From: Kiritimatiellia bacterium
Lineage (GTDB): Bacteria; Verrucomicrobiota; Kiritimatiellia; RFP12; UBA1067
Direction of reading: 5' to 3'
Length of the DNA: 64,000 nucleotides
Assembly: GCA_017406465.1 (NCBI GenBank)
Contig: JAFQYM010000036.1
Span: forward strand, 21,971 to 85,970
This document shows, in pieces, positions 19,201-26,156 of this stretch; position 1 is the stretch's first letter; each line of letters opens with the position of its first letter. A program made the translations under genes and the position numbers. The notes beneath the pieces were generated by a model, which was given only the letters and a program-made list of their open reading frames with translations, did no database searches and had not been told where the DNA came from.

Positions 19201-22200
19201 GTAAACGTCGCACCTGTGACCGAAAACGTCTTGACGCCATCGTCCGCCAGCGACTCGGTGTGAATGACGTTCAACGTCGTCAGCGACGATGGATACATAA
19301 TTGTTCCATCGACAATGAGATTCAGTGTCAGCGTCGTGAGCGATTCCATGTTTTGAAGGTTGACGGTGCCGCTGTTCGAGCCGGCAAGCGTCAACTCGGT
19401 CGCGCCGCTCGTCACATAGAGGCTCGCACTTTCTGCAACATTGACCGTGCCAGGAAGCGACGTCGCCGTCGTGATGGCTACTAATCCAGACGCAATCTCC
19501 AACGTAGAAGATGCATTGCCATAGGACGACTCATCATAGAATGTCGATGGCAGATACCCCGTATCGCCATTGAGCCGCACCGTACCTGTCCAGTTCACGG
19601 AATCGTCAAACCCGCTGCCAGACAGATCCACGCTCTGACCGCATACTACCGTCCCCGAACCCGTCACTGTCCCGGAAAGCGAACCATTCAGAGTCATCGT
19701 GCCACTGTTGACAATGCCGCCATTAGCTGTCCATGTCTTGCCAGACGCGATAGTGACATCTCCAGCAATTACGAGTTTCTTCTGGTAGTCTGAGAAGTTT
19801 GGCGTCCAAGATGACGAGGCACCAAACACAATGCTCTTCTTTGCGTTGTCAGAAATAGTAACCGTTCCCGTAAAACCTGTGACATCACGGAAAATATATT
19901 GTGTCGTTGCGGTTCCGGAGCCAGTCAAAGCAAGTGTACCAGAACCTGTAAGCGCCTTAAAGACGCAGCTCTTGCTTCCATCGCCGTTATTGAGTGTAAA
20001 TGTATCTCCTTCGTCAATGACAAGTGTGGCGGCGCAATATGTAGCATTGGCAGTAGTGCTCTGTGTCGTGTAGCCTGCAAACGATGTTGCCTTTATGAAC
20101 GAATTCACACTGCCATAAGATGCGAAGTCTATATATCCGTGTGAACTATTATTCGTTTTGCCGCACTGGACAATGATCAATGTTCCTTCCCACTCGTTAT
20201 TTGTCCAGGTCGCACCGGTTGGAAGCGTTTTGCTGGGATACTGGACTGTTCCATTACCCTTAATGATACCAGAGAAAGAACCTGCCCCAGCAGTAATGAC
20301 TTTGCCCGATCCATTGACATGTATGGCTTCTGTAGCAGTTATCGTGTATGCCCCCGAAAGGGTCAATACAACACCCTCGCTAACATTAAAGGTCACCTTG
20401 TGGAGCGAAATCGCGCTAGGAAGCGTTAGCGTGGAATTCGCCGTGACATTAATGACATACAACTTTGTGCTGTCATCTGTGGCCCATCCATCTAGGTCTC
20501 CAGAACCCCATGTCGCGTCAGAGGAGATCGTCACTTCCGCAGGTGCAGAGTAAATGATCGAGCCGTCGGACTTGGCTACATAATTCGGCGACGCAACCCC
20601 TCCAATCGTCACGCCGGTTTCGGAGTCCAGAACGCCGCTGATGCCAGTCGCCACGAAATACGGGAACGTCACACCCTCTGGAAGCGCGAAGACCGTGTTT
20701 TCGTCGACCGTTACCGAGCCCTGGATGAATGCATCTGATGAAGACGAAACCGTCGCAGGGAGGTCGGTATAGTCAAGTGTGGCGTCACTGGCGTCGATAG
20801 AGGAGATAGCCATCGAGCCGTTGCCGTGTAGCTTGAGAACGCCGCCAGCAGTATGAGACGGGTTTGCGCCAGCCGCCTTTTCGCTTGCACCGCTTATCTG
20901 CGCCCCGCCAGAGAATGTCACCGAAGCGCTATTGTTGATTTCCAAATTGACCGTGCCCATTATCGCATAAGCACCCGTGCGCGCCATAGAGAAGCCGGTG
21001 TCAAACTTAAACCATGTCTCCGCATTTGCCGTAGGGTCGCCAAGAATAGTTGAACGTGAACCTTCACTTTGAGCAAGCGAACATCCCGTAGCGGTAGGTT
21101 CGACTATCATACCGCCAAGAGTAAGCGGGGAAAACTTGGCTATACAGGCATGACTCGCGTTAACGAAGCGAAGGACGTTGCCTGGTGCGGCATATGCAGT
21201 CGAATCAAAGCCTGAAGCATTTGAATATCCGAAACACTGCCACTTGACAGGCGCAACGGAAGTTGTGTATGTGGGCATAATGTCATAGCCAGACTTAAGA
21301 TCGAATGTGCTGTAGTTGGGCGACTCAAAATTGCTGAATCCAGAATTGCAAGTAAGCACATACGACGCATACGACCACTTGGCATACTCCGCCGCTACAG
21401 CCGACGGCCAAATGAAACTGGTCATCTGGGATTCTGAAAGCACGCCCTTAAAAATGGCAATGCCGGTAATCTTCATGCCGGTGGCGGGTCCACCATTTGT
21501 TGTCGAACCGCGCGGGCCGCCAATAACACAACCATATATACTACTATCGCTCGTCGAGCCAAGCGTCTTCAGGTTATATAAAGCCGACCTTGTTCCATTG
21601 CTAAGATACCAAAGATGCGTTCCTAGGTTGCTATCAGTTGTGCTCGCAGAGTAATATGAAAATGCCATGACACCGCTTGTCTCTGTAGCAACAAAAGTAT
21701 GAGAAGTTTGACTAACTCCGTTCGCAGAAATACAAGTTTTACCCGCCCACAGACCTTGTGAAGCACCAGAGTTGTCAATATAAACACCTGTTCTATTGCC
21801 ATTGCCGTCGCCTGTGGCAGTCCCATTCGAGTCAATAGAGGAGTTCACAAGAGTCTGAGCAGAGCCCAGAGACAAATTCAAATCGGAATACCTAACCAAC
21901 ACCGTCATCCCCGATGTCAGTGCCGCACTTGAATCCACCTTCACGCCAACACTCTGATTTATAGTAATTGAGGAGGCGTTGGCGGCTACGGAGTTGCCAT
22001 TAGCGTTGAGCGTATATGTATTGCCATCCGAGCCGGTCTTGGAGGTCACGCCGAACTGGCCTGCTTCCCAGATGACTACCGCGCTATCGCTCCACGAGCG
22101 GGTGAGCGAGAGGTTATAGATGACATAGTGGCTATTGGCGTTGTCAGCACCAGCAACAGAGCCGCCTATAGAGCCGCCGTTGACGCTTCCAGCCGAGACG

Positions 22201-22610
22201 ATCTGCGCATTAATGTCATCACCCGACTGCGTGAACTTTAGGACCATGCCCTTGAGCCACCCGTCATCAACCAACTGCGCTTGACAGGTGATGTAGCCGC
22301 TGCCTTCGTTTGAGCGGTCGAAGTTGTTGAAGGTAAAGCTCTTGGTCGCAGCAGTCCCCGCCCAATCGCCTGACATGCGCCCGTGCAGTGTCTCTGACGT
22401 CAACTCGCTAAGCGTCACACCTTTGAAGGCAAGCGTATCAGTACCAACAGCACTAAGAGCGCCTCCCGTCTCCTCGAGCGAGTCCGCCGCCCATGCTCCG
22501 CCGGCCGCGAGGGCGGCGAGCGCTGCGACGGCGAGGCGCGTTGAAACGGCCTTAGGGAGATAACGGGCAATTTTCGCCCCCCCCGCGATTCTCTCGATTA
22601 TGTTTTTCAT
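16221..22610 (-). CDS. Giant secreted surface protein with beta-repeat modules
   Basis: About 2129 aa from the ATG at 22610 (MKNIIERIAGGAKIARYLPK), which is preceded by AAAGGGGG at Shine-Dalgarno distance. The 16 in-frame residues upstream lie within a duplicated leader. A long basic n-region precedes the signal hydrophobic core (LAVAALAALAAGGAWA). The body repeats the modules of the 8841 protein (GSGTVV, NWTGTVRL, YGNASSTLEIASG, FTGTVTIS). A LamG-like part near residues 1300-1430 includes FAKDESPANDLSETVQKAARID. The C-terminus has a LamG-like unit (DWINERAASATGTSAS) and a short tail (GDTLIKVAKGLFFMAF) unlike the other protein. No membrane anchor or barrel is visible. Probably an adhesin or surface layer component; this is inferred from architecture only. 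Confidence 0.78.
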   Translation of the reverse strand: MKNIIERIAGGAKIARYLPKAVSTRLAVAALAALAAGGAWAADSLEETGGALSAVGTDTLAFKGVTLSELTSETLHGRMSGDWAGTAATKSFTFNNFDRSNEGSGYITCQAQLVDDGWLKGMVLKFTQSGDDINAQIVSAGSVNGGSIGGSVAGADNANSHYVIYNLSLTRSWSDSAVVIWEAGQFGVTSKTGSDGNTYTLNANGNSVAANASSITINQSVGVKVDSSAALTSGMTVLVRYSDLNLSLGSAQTLVNSSIDSNGTATGDGNGNRTGVYIDNSGASQGLWAGKTCISANGVSQTSHTFVATETSGVMAFSYYSASTTDSNLGTHLWYLSNGTRSALYNLKTLGSTSDSSIYGCVIGGPRGSTTNGGPATGMKITGIAIFKGVLSESQMTSFIWPSAVAAEYAKWSYASYVLTCNSGFSNFESPNYSTFDLKSGYDIMPTYTTSVAPVKWQCFGYSNASGFDSTAYAAPGNVLRFVNASHACIAKFSPLTLGGMIVEPTATGCSLAQSEGSRSTILGDPTANAETWFKFDTGFSMARTGAYAIMGTVNLEINNSASVTFSGGAQISGASEKAAGANPSHTAGGVLKLHGNGSMAISSIDASDATLDYTDLPATVSSSSDAFIQGSVTVDENTVFALPEGVTFPYFVATGISGVLDSETGVTIGGVASPNYVAKSDGSIIYSAPAEVTISSDATWGSGDLDGWATDDSTKLYVINVTANSTLTLPSAISLHKVTFNVSEGVVLTLSGAYTITATEAIHVNGSGKVITAGAGSFSGIIKGNGTVQYPSKTLPTGATWTNNEWEGTLIIVQCGKTNNSSHGYIDFASYGSVNSFIKATSFAGYTTQSTTANATYCAATLVIDEGDTFTLNNGDGSKSCVFKALTGSGTLALTGSGTATTQYIFRDVTGFTGTVTISDNAKKSIVFGASSSWTPNFSDYQKKLVIAGDVTIASGKTWTANGGIVNSGTMTLNGSLSGTVTGSGTVVCGQSVDLSGSGFDDSVNWTGTVRLNGDTGYLPSTFYDESSYGNASSTLEIASGLVAITTATSLPGTVNVAESASLYVTSGATELTLAGSNSGTVNLQNMESLTTLTLNLIVDGTIMYPSSLTTLNVIHTESLADDGVKTFSVTGATFTSSTMTLTRPDGTTESVTGTVSGNTLTFAWTPSVSGAACWCAYEMEYDSANNKTGFENSGSDNTALSSDGVTGSDAFTDDGMLYTYAHPWRNMTDDNAYPSSWTAVVRCTVPAYENAAVITFGTYNGGLIGLVAGADPETQMKLVKTTGNSAFTTLATMTVQNATTAQHVYVFSVENNQTIKVYCDGEQVLNETYSTFTLGGGIQVGSVHGGIQSTGIVRFAKDESPANDLSETVQKAARIDCVRLYKTALGPNAIAQLSVEFPAVKLYRATVAANATTTWDALTWSPTWDGGNEYSKIILTTEGDATLTLPDSITADEFTINVASDSTLTLAKAAGGTEMTISKLEINDGKVAVSDANFFGSRVINGTGTLKITATGALTSALSGNAKVEIPSGVGVGVMSGGSIANAITGAGELAYQNPADVLATSLTFSAWTGTVSLPIVNASNGVNFNNYGTTGSTVALAGMTGGYILEAGKTVNPTLRLDGAMNITAMSTRTYTFAEITGTGNLSFSTSANSPTVAITKVAEGYSGMISSTLETPVTIATLDRAAGTSTAGGTKLLSTSGNVAASALTVGGAAQQVPLCTAADGIYVACTVTIPDVENASATVTVGCVAGSSPYTVDVGSNVEITWTAASGYKITDGATQTINAIATDVTATAPTVEAKGATVSDVAFDYGKDFATATVTATVSGDATAYTLTVDGTDYPGTVDGTTVTFSNVVTGHSSAYDSVSYEIAATDGTSSVVVSGGSGAAPVADVTADWINERAASATGTSASASDAGGAWTNAVTYTDGTAAISDNRFVATAASTASRVLLEFTVCFSSTSADDVSGEAQAAIKLGEVYGATTFMVLTNANEWAAISNAALPPDASETYMVVLTIDYESNTYGVTVNGYVMKDAANSESFPLAASKTSVQTIDFAGSGTLTSMKGDQVEGYMVVDKNGMRYPSIAAAISAYTQDPSIGPLKLLHSGTPPSGWRIDGDTLIKVAKGLFFMAF

Positions 22611-22643
22611 GTCGTTTCCCCCTTTGGTTGTTTGAATGGTTTG
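22585..22643. repeat. 59-bp direct repeat, copy A
   Basis: Identical to 23316-23374 except for one base. It covers the Shine-Dalgarno and first codons of the giant surface protein (QTIQTTKGGNDMKNIIERIA). The two copies flank the toxin-antitoxin genes. Confidence 0.85.
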
Positions 22644-22650
22644 GTTGAAA

Positions 22651-22932
22651 TCATGCAAAAGCGAGTTCTTCGTGTGTAGCCCCCGCGCCGTTGAACGAAA
22701 AGACCAAACGCACCTCGCCCTTTAGTTTCTTGAAAAACTTTTGGGCTGCGGCGAAATCAGAAGTGCTCATTATGGACCGCGCATAATCCTGTGCCTTGCA
22801 CTCCGCTTCAAGCGCATCAAGTTCGGCACGGAAAGACTGATCCTCCATCCACTTGTCCATTTCCGCCTTGGTCTCGGCCATGCTCCGTTTCATCTCTGGA
22901 GTGATGGAAATCTTTTCCGGCTTTATGTTCAT
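22651..22932 (-). CDS. Putative antitoxin of a HigB-type toxin-antitoxin pair
   Basis: 93 aa, acidic N-terminal two-thirds (EMKRSMAETKAEMDKWMEDQ), preceded by an ideal AGGAGG. Its ATG overlaps the stop of the toxin gene (ATGA), so the two are translationally coupled in toxin-first order. The usual helix-turn-helix of HigA antitoxins is not evident. The protein ends in GEVRLVFSFNGAGATHEELAFA right where repeat copy A begins, so the C-terminus may have been altered by the rearrangement. The antitoxin role is inferred from position, size and coupling. Confidence 0.6.
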   Translation of the reverse strand: MNIKPEKISITPEMKRSMAETKAEMDKWMEDQSFRAELDALEAECKAQDYARSIMSTSDFAAAQKFFKKLKGEVRLVFSFNGAGATHEELAFA

Positions 22933-23261
22933 TGAGCACCTCCTGTCAATTTCCTCTTTATGTCCACGGCTTTCTCCAATTCTGCCGCAGGAATTTTTTT
23001 GGTCTTTTTCCGATACGCATGAACGATGGCAACAATGTCTTCAATAGCATAAAAATAAAACATACGCTCGTTGCCGTCTGCAAGTATTCGGATCGCGAAA
23101 AGATTTTCAAACCCGATCACCTTCTCCGCAAGCGGGTAGCGCAAATATCCATCAAGCGCAAGTTTCTGCTTTGCCAAAGCATACTTGCGCTGAGAAATCG
23201 GCGACATGGCCTTTGCAAAAGCCTTCACCTCGTCAGTCTCATATATGCGCTTTGCAGACAT
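22929..23261 (-). CDS. RelE/HigB-family (Gp49-like) toxin
   Basis: 110 aa from the ATG at 23261, with AAAAGGAA at Shine-Dalgarno distance. The pattern matches phage Gp49-like/HigB mRNA interferases: a basic N-terminal helix region (EVKAFAKAMSPISQRKYALAKQKL), then LRYPLAEKVIGFENLFAIRI, YFYAIEDIVAIVHAYRKKT and a C-terminal helix KIPAAELEKAVDIKRKL. Such toxins cleave mRNA at ribosomes and are held in check by the antitoxin encoded next to them. The pair sits between two copies of a 59-bp repeat upstream of the giant surface gene, suggesting insertion into its leader. Confidence 0.75.
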   Translation of the reverse strand: MSAKRIYETDEVKAFAKAMSPISQRKYALAKQKLALDGYLRYPLAEKVIGFENLFAIRILADGNERMFYFYAIEDIVAIVHAYRKKTKKIPAAELEKAVDIKRKLTGGAQ

Positions 23262-23284
23262 TTCGGTTCCTTTTCGCCTATCGT

Positions 23285-23593
23285 TCAGGCGACCATGACG
23301 CCCCGGCGCCTCCCTGCGATTCTTTCGATTATGTTTTTCATGTCGTTTCCCCCTTTGGTTGTTTGAATGGTTTGAAACGCGGTGATCAACCGCCGTTCCA
23401 AACTCCAATGATACTCATCCATGTTGCGGCACGCTTTTGATACGTCAACCGATCCGTCCTGAACAGCTCTTCGAAACGACGAAAGACTTTTGTAGAAGCT
23501 CGGATCAAGTTCTTTGCGAAGCACCCCCGCCGGTTTTGCGCGTCGGTTGCGCAAAGCCGGAACTCTGGAGTTTTTCTGTCCTTTTACTTGCAT
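23285..23593 (-). CDS. Small hypothetical ORF carrying a copy of the surface gene leader
   Basis: 102 aa, not recognised; coding status uncertain. It starts 50 nt after a TTTGGTATAAT box, with GGGAAAGG before the ATG. The first ~75 residues (SFRRAVQDGSVDVSKACRNMDEYHWSLE region) look protein-like. The last ~30 residues are translated from repeat copy B and read QTIQTTKGGNDMKNIIERIAG, as at the start of the surface protein. It may be a leader gene whose 3' end was joined to a duplicated start of the surface gene. Confidence 0.4.
   Translation of the reverse strand: MQVKGQKNSRVPALRNRRAKPAGVLRKELDPSFYKSLSSFRRAVQDGSVDVSKACRNMDEYHWSLERRLITAFQTIQTTKGGNDMKNIIERIAGRRRGVMVA
23316..23374. repeat. 59-bp direct repeat, copy B
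   Basis: Second copy of the repeat at 22585-22643, one mismatch. Similarity continues weakly for about ten more bases on the surface-protein side. Confidence 0.85.
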
Positions 23594-23643
23594 TGGCCTT
23601 TCCCGATTCTTCAGATTCCCTTAAGGCATATTAACACTCTGAC

Positions 23644-23649
23644 ATTATA
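23644..23649 (-). promoter_or_regulatory. Extended -10 promoter upstream of the leader ORF and TA pair
   Basis: Minus strand TTTGGTATAAT. It is the nearest recognisable promoter upstream of the leader ORF, the toxin-antitoxin pair and the 2129-aa surface gene, so all may be co-transcribed from it. Its TAA also ends the small ORF at 23645-23773. Confidence 0.5.
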
Positions 23650-23773
23650 CCAAATCCACCCTGCCGACTGCAACGGGACACGGAAAACAACCGGGGTGGC
23701 AAAAGCGAACGAGAGACAATGCGGCAGCAAGGCGCGTCGCGCCCCGTGTCAGTTTTTTCATTGTCTTTCTCAT
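23645..23773 (-). pseudogene. Signal-peptide-like ORF, probable gene remnant
   Basis: 42 codons beginning MRKTMKKLTRGATRLAAALSL, a good start for an exported protein, with AAAAGGAGAA before the ATG. Downstream it turns into an unstructured Cys/Pro tail and stops inside the next promoter (TTG GTA TAA). A promoter box lies about 70 nt upstream at 23841-23846. I read it as the 5' stub of a lost secreted protein; a functional small peptide cannot be excluded. Confidence 0.35.
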
Positions 23774-23840
23774 TTTCTTCTCCTTTTGAAGTGTGGCCTT
23801 AAGTGCACAATGCACCCTACAACCCATCCCCAGCGTCCGC

Positions 23841-23846
23841 ATTATA
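23841..23846 (-). promoter_or_regulatory. Extended -10 box overlapping the epimerase stop codon
   Basis: Minus strand ATTTGGTATAAT. The last codons of the AGE gene read TTG GTA TAA and lie within the box, so the promoter of the following unit doubles as a stop codon. Confidence 0.5.
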
Positions 23847-25029
23847 CCAAATGGTCTGGGAAAGCGCAATTGGCAAGTTCGATGGATTTCGTCATCATGC
23901 GCGGGATGTGGAACGGTCCCTTGAAGAGATTGCCCTTCGCAGGCTGCGCAACCGTTCCATCGCGGTGGAGATAGCCGTACCACTCGCCGTATTTCTTGTC
24001 GGGCATGCGCTTATATGTCCATTCGCGCATCTTTTTGTGCCAATTCAGCCACTTATCCTTCTTCGTGAGGTTCCAAGCGTACTGCGTCGCGATAAGCGTC
24101 TCGCACTGCGGCCACCAGAATTTCATGTCCTGCTCGTAGCACTGCGGCGGGAAGTTTTTGCAGTCGCGGAAACTTATTATGCCGCCGTACTTCTTGTCCC
24201 AGCCCCACGCGAGCGACCAGTCGAGGATCGTCAGCGCGAGCTTCAAGAGCTCCTTGTCGCCCGACTTCTCGGCGACTTCCATAAGGAACCAGCTCGTCTC
24301 GATGGCATGGCCGGGGTTGATCGTGCGGCCGATCATCGTGTCGATGAACTCGCCGTTCGGGCCGACAGTCTCGAGAAGCGCCTTGAACTCGGGATGTACG
24401 AAGTTGTCCTTGAGTAGCCGTATCGACTCGGCGATCTGCTCATCGAGGATCGGGTCGTCGCAGACGTCCTTTAGGCGAAGCGCGACATTGATGAGGATCA
24501 TCGTCAGCGAATGGCCCTGCGCCTCGAACGACGGCTCGAACTTCGCGGGCATCATCTTCGGGTCGGCCATGAACTTCTTGATGCGCTTGAAGAGCGCGAG
24601 CGCCTTTTTCGCATACTCCTTCGAGCCCGTCGCCTTGGCGTACTCGCTCATGGCGATCGCGGCGAAGCATTCGCTGAAGACATAGCGGCGCATCCTGAGC
24701 GGCGTGCCGTCGGCCTTGAGCGAGAAGTAGGCGCGCCCGCGCCTGTCGAAGAGGTGCGCCTCGATGAAGTCGAGGGTTGACTTCGCCGCCGCGAGGTACT
24801 TCTTGTCCTTCTTGACGGCGTTGTAGGCGTAGGAGCAGGTGAACGCGAAGCGCCCCTGGAACCAGCCGCTCTTCGTCGAGTCCATCAGCTTGCCGTCGCG
24901 GTCGACGCAAGTGTAGACGCCGCCGTTCTTGCGGTCCCAGCCGTACTTCAGCCAGAAAGGCATGATGTCGGTCGTGAGGTCCGCGCGGCACTTGTCCGCC
25001 CACTTCTTCCAGTATGTCTTCGCATCCAT
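23842..25029 (-). CDS. N-acylglucosamine 2-epimerase (AGE family)
   Basis: 395 aa, cytosolic (alpha/alpha)6-barrel epimerase. It would interconvert N-acetylmannosamine and N-acetylglucosamine, the step after NanA in the Bacteroides-type NanLET route. Family landmarks include GWFQGRFAFTCSYAYN, FSECFAAIAMSEYA, H173 in QGHSL, the catalytic-type H241 in INPGHAIE and H374 in GPFHIPR. I start at the ATG at 25029 with GGGGAA upstream, rather than an in-frame TTG seven codons earlier. It lies 104 nt downstream of nanA on the same strand, separated by a palindromic repeat. Family members also act on other sugars (cellobiose, mannose), but the neighbours favour ManNAc. Confidence 0.88.
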   Translation of the reverse strand: MDAKTYWKKWADKCRADLTTDIMPFWLKYGWDRKNGGVYTCVDRDGKLMDSTKSGWFQGRFAFTCSYAYNAVKKDKKYLAAAKSTLDFIEAHLFDRRGRAYFSLKADGTPLRMRRYVFSECFAAIAMSEYAKATGSKEYAKKALALFKRIKKFMADPKMMPAKFEPSFEAQGHSLTMILINVALRLKDVCDDPILDEQIAESIRLLKDNFVHPEFKALLETVGPNGEFIDTMIGRTINPGHAIETSWFLMEVAEKSGDKELLKLALTILDWSLAWGWDKKYGGIISFRDCKNFPPQCYEQDMKFWWPQCETLIATQYAWNLTKKDKWLNWHKKMREWTYKRMPDKKYGEWYGYLHRDGTVAQPAKGNLFKGPFHIPRMMTKSIELANCAFPDHLV

Positions 25030-25061
25030 CGCTATTCCCCGTTGTTTCAAATGACTTTTTG

Positions 25062-25128
25062 TTAAGCCGTGTAGAACATGTAGATCGTGTAGAAGCTTCT
25101 ACATGTTCTGCATGTTCTACATGGTTAA
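25062..25128. repeat. Palindromic 9-mer repeat element, copy a
   Basis: 67-bp near-perfect inverted repeat bounded by TTAA. Each arm is built of 9-bp units of the type GTGTAGAAC/ATGTAGATC, and the centre is AAGCTT. It sits between nanA and the epimerase gene. Related copies are at 46963-47028 and 58252-58367, with a half copy at 58918-58951. Confidence 0.85.
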
Positions 25129-25132
25129 TCGC

Positions 25133-26023
25133 TTACCGATAGCCGATCTTCTTGAGGCGCTTGACGCAGTCGGCCTTCTGCTTGTCGGTGAGCGAGATGT
25201 TCGGGAGCCGCACTCCGCCCATGTCGAGCCCCCACACGGCCATCATCGCCTTGCCGCCGGCGACGCCGCCATACTGCACGAGGATGTCGACGATGTCGCA
25301 GACCTTCTTCATGCCGGCCTCGACCTTCTTGAGATCGCCCTTCTTCACCGCATCCCAGATCTTGTAGTAGATTCCGGCCGAGTAGTTGTAGGTCGAGCCG
25401 ATCGCGCTCTTCGCGCCGAGCGCAACCGCGCCAGCGAACCACTCGTCGATGCCCCAGGTGATGTCGTACTTCCCGCCGAGGCACTTGATGCAGCGCTGGT
25501 ACATGTAGAGATCGGGATAGTTGAACTTGATACCGGCGAGGTTCTTGATCTTGCCGTCGGCAGCGAGAAGGAATTTCTCCATGTCGAAGTTGACGCCGCT
25601 CATGCCGGTGTGATAGTAGTAGAACGGAAGCTTCGTCGAGGTCTTGAGCGCCTCCTTGAGATAAGCGACGAGCGCATCGATCGAGCCGGGCTTGAAGAAG
25701 TTCGGCGGAACGATCGAGGTCGCGTCCATGCCGCACTTCACGGCATACGCACCGAGCTCCTGTACCTCGGGGAGAGCAAGCGCGCCGATGTGCGCGATGA
25801 GATAGAGCTTGCCTTTCGCGGCCTTGACCCACGCGTCGAAGACGGCCTTGCGCTCGGCGACGGAGCAGCAGATGCCCTCTCCAGTCGTGCCGGAGACGTA
25901 GACGCCCGTCACCTTCTGCTTGATAAGCGTCTCGGCCTGTTTCTTGACAAGCGCGAGGTTTACGCTGCCGTCTGCGTTGAACGGCGTATGAGCCGCCGCG
26001 ATGAGTCCTTCGAGTTTCTTCAT
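25133..26023 (-). CDS. nanA: N-acetylneuraminate lyase
   Basis: 296 aa, DapA-superfamily class I aldolase that splits sialic acid into N-acetylmannosamine and pyruvate in the cytosol. Seen in the sequence: GTTGEG at 45-50 (pyruvate carboxylate binding), Y137 within FYYYHTG, the Schiff-base lysine K166 in GIKFN, and a substrate loop with YPDLYMYQRC. The YYYHT(G) context is typical of NanA rather than dihydrodipicolinate synthase, and the sialidase, symporter and AGE neighbours agree. The ATG at 26023 has AAGGAGA upstream and the promoter lies about 50 nt further up. Confidence 0.92.
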   Translation of the reverse strand: MKKLEGLIAAAHTPFNADGSVNLALVKKQAETLIKQKVTGVYVSGTTGEGICCSVAERKAVFDAWVKAAKGKLYLIAHIGALALPEVQELGAYAVKCGMDATSIVPPNFFKPGSIDALVAYLKEALKTSTKLPFYYYHTGMSGVNFDMEKFLLAADGKIKNLAGIKFNYPDLYMYQRCIKCLGGKYDITWGIDEWFAGAVALGAKSAIGSTYNYSAGIYYKIWDAVKKGDLKKVEAGMKKVCDIVDILVQYGGVAGGKAMMAVWGLDMGGVRLPNISLTDKQKADCVKRLKKIGYR

Positions 26024-26075
26024 GTGTTCTCCTTATGTGGAAGTTTGACGGGAAACTTGTTTTAAGTCCGCGCAC

Positions 26076-26081
26076 ATTATA
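26076..26081 (-). promoter_or_regulatory. Extended -10 promoter of nanA
   Basis: Minus strand TTTTGGTATAAT followed by a leader of about 50 nt and an AAGGAGA Shine-Dalgarno. It lies back to back with the lipase promoter, so this 130-bp region drives two divergent units. Confidence 0.6.
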
Positions 26082-26120
26082 CCAAAATCCCCGCACCCCA
26101 TGTAAAATAAATCCGCGCGA

Positions 26121-26149
26121 TTGACCTTTGGAGCAAAATTGAATATAAT
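26121..26149 (+). promoter_or_regulatory. Sigma-70 promoter of the lipase gene, leaderless
   Basis: TTGACC at 26121-26126, a 17-nt spacer and TATAAT at 26144-26149: a textbook primary-sigma promoter. The ATG at 26157 follows only 7 nt later, so transcription should begin at or beside the start codon. This plus-strand example supports the leaderless reading of the minus-strand boxes. Confidence 0.8.
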
Positions 26150-26156
26150 TCCCCGC

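Noticed and set aside
8841..22610. Classical type V autotransporters
   Set aside because: The repeats look like passenger domains but neither protein has a C-terminal beta-barrel; PEP-CTERM and LPXTG signals are also absent.
16221..23261. Prophage or integrative element around the toxin-antitoxin pair
   Set aside because: No integrase, phage structural gene or tRNA attachment site is visible; only the short direct repeat supports mobility.
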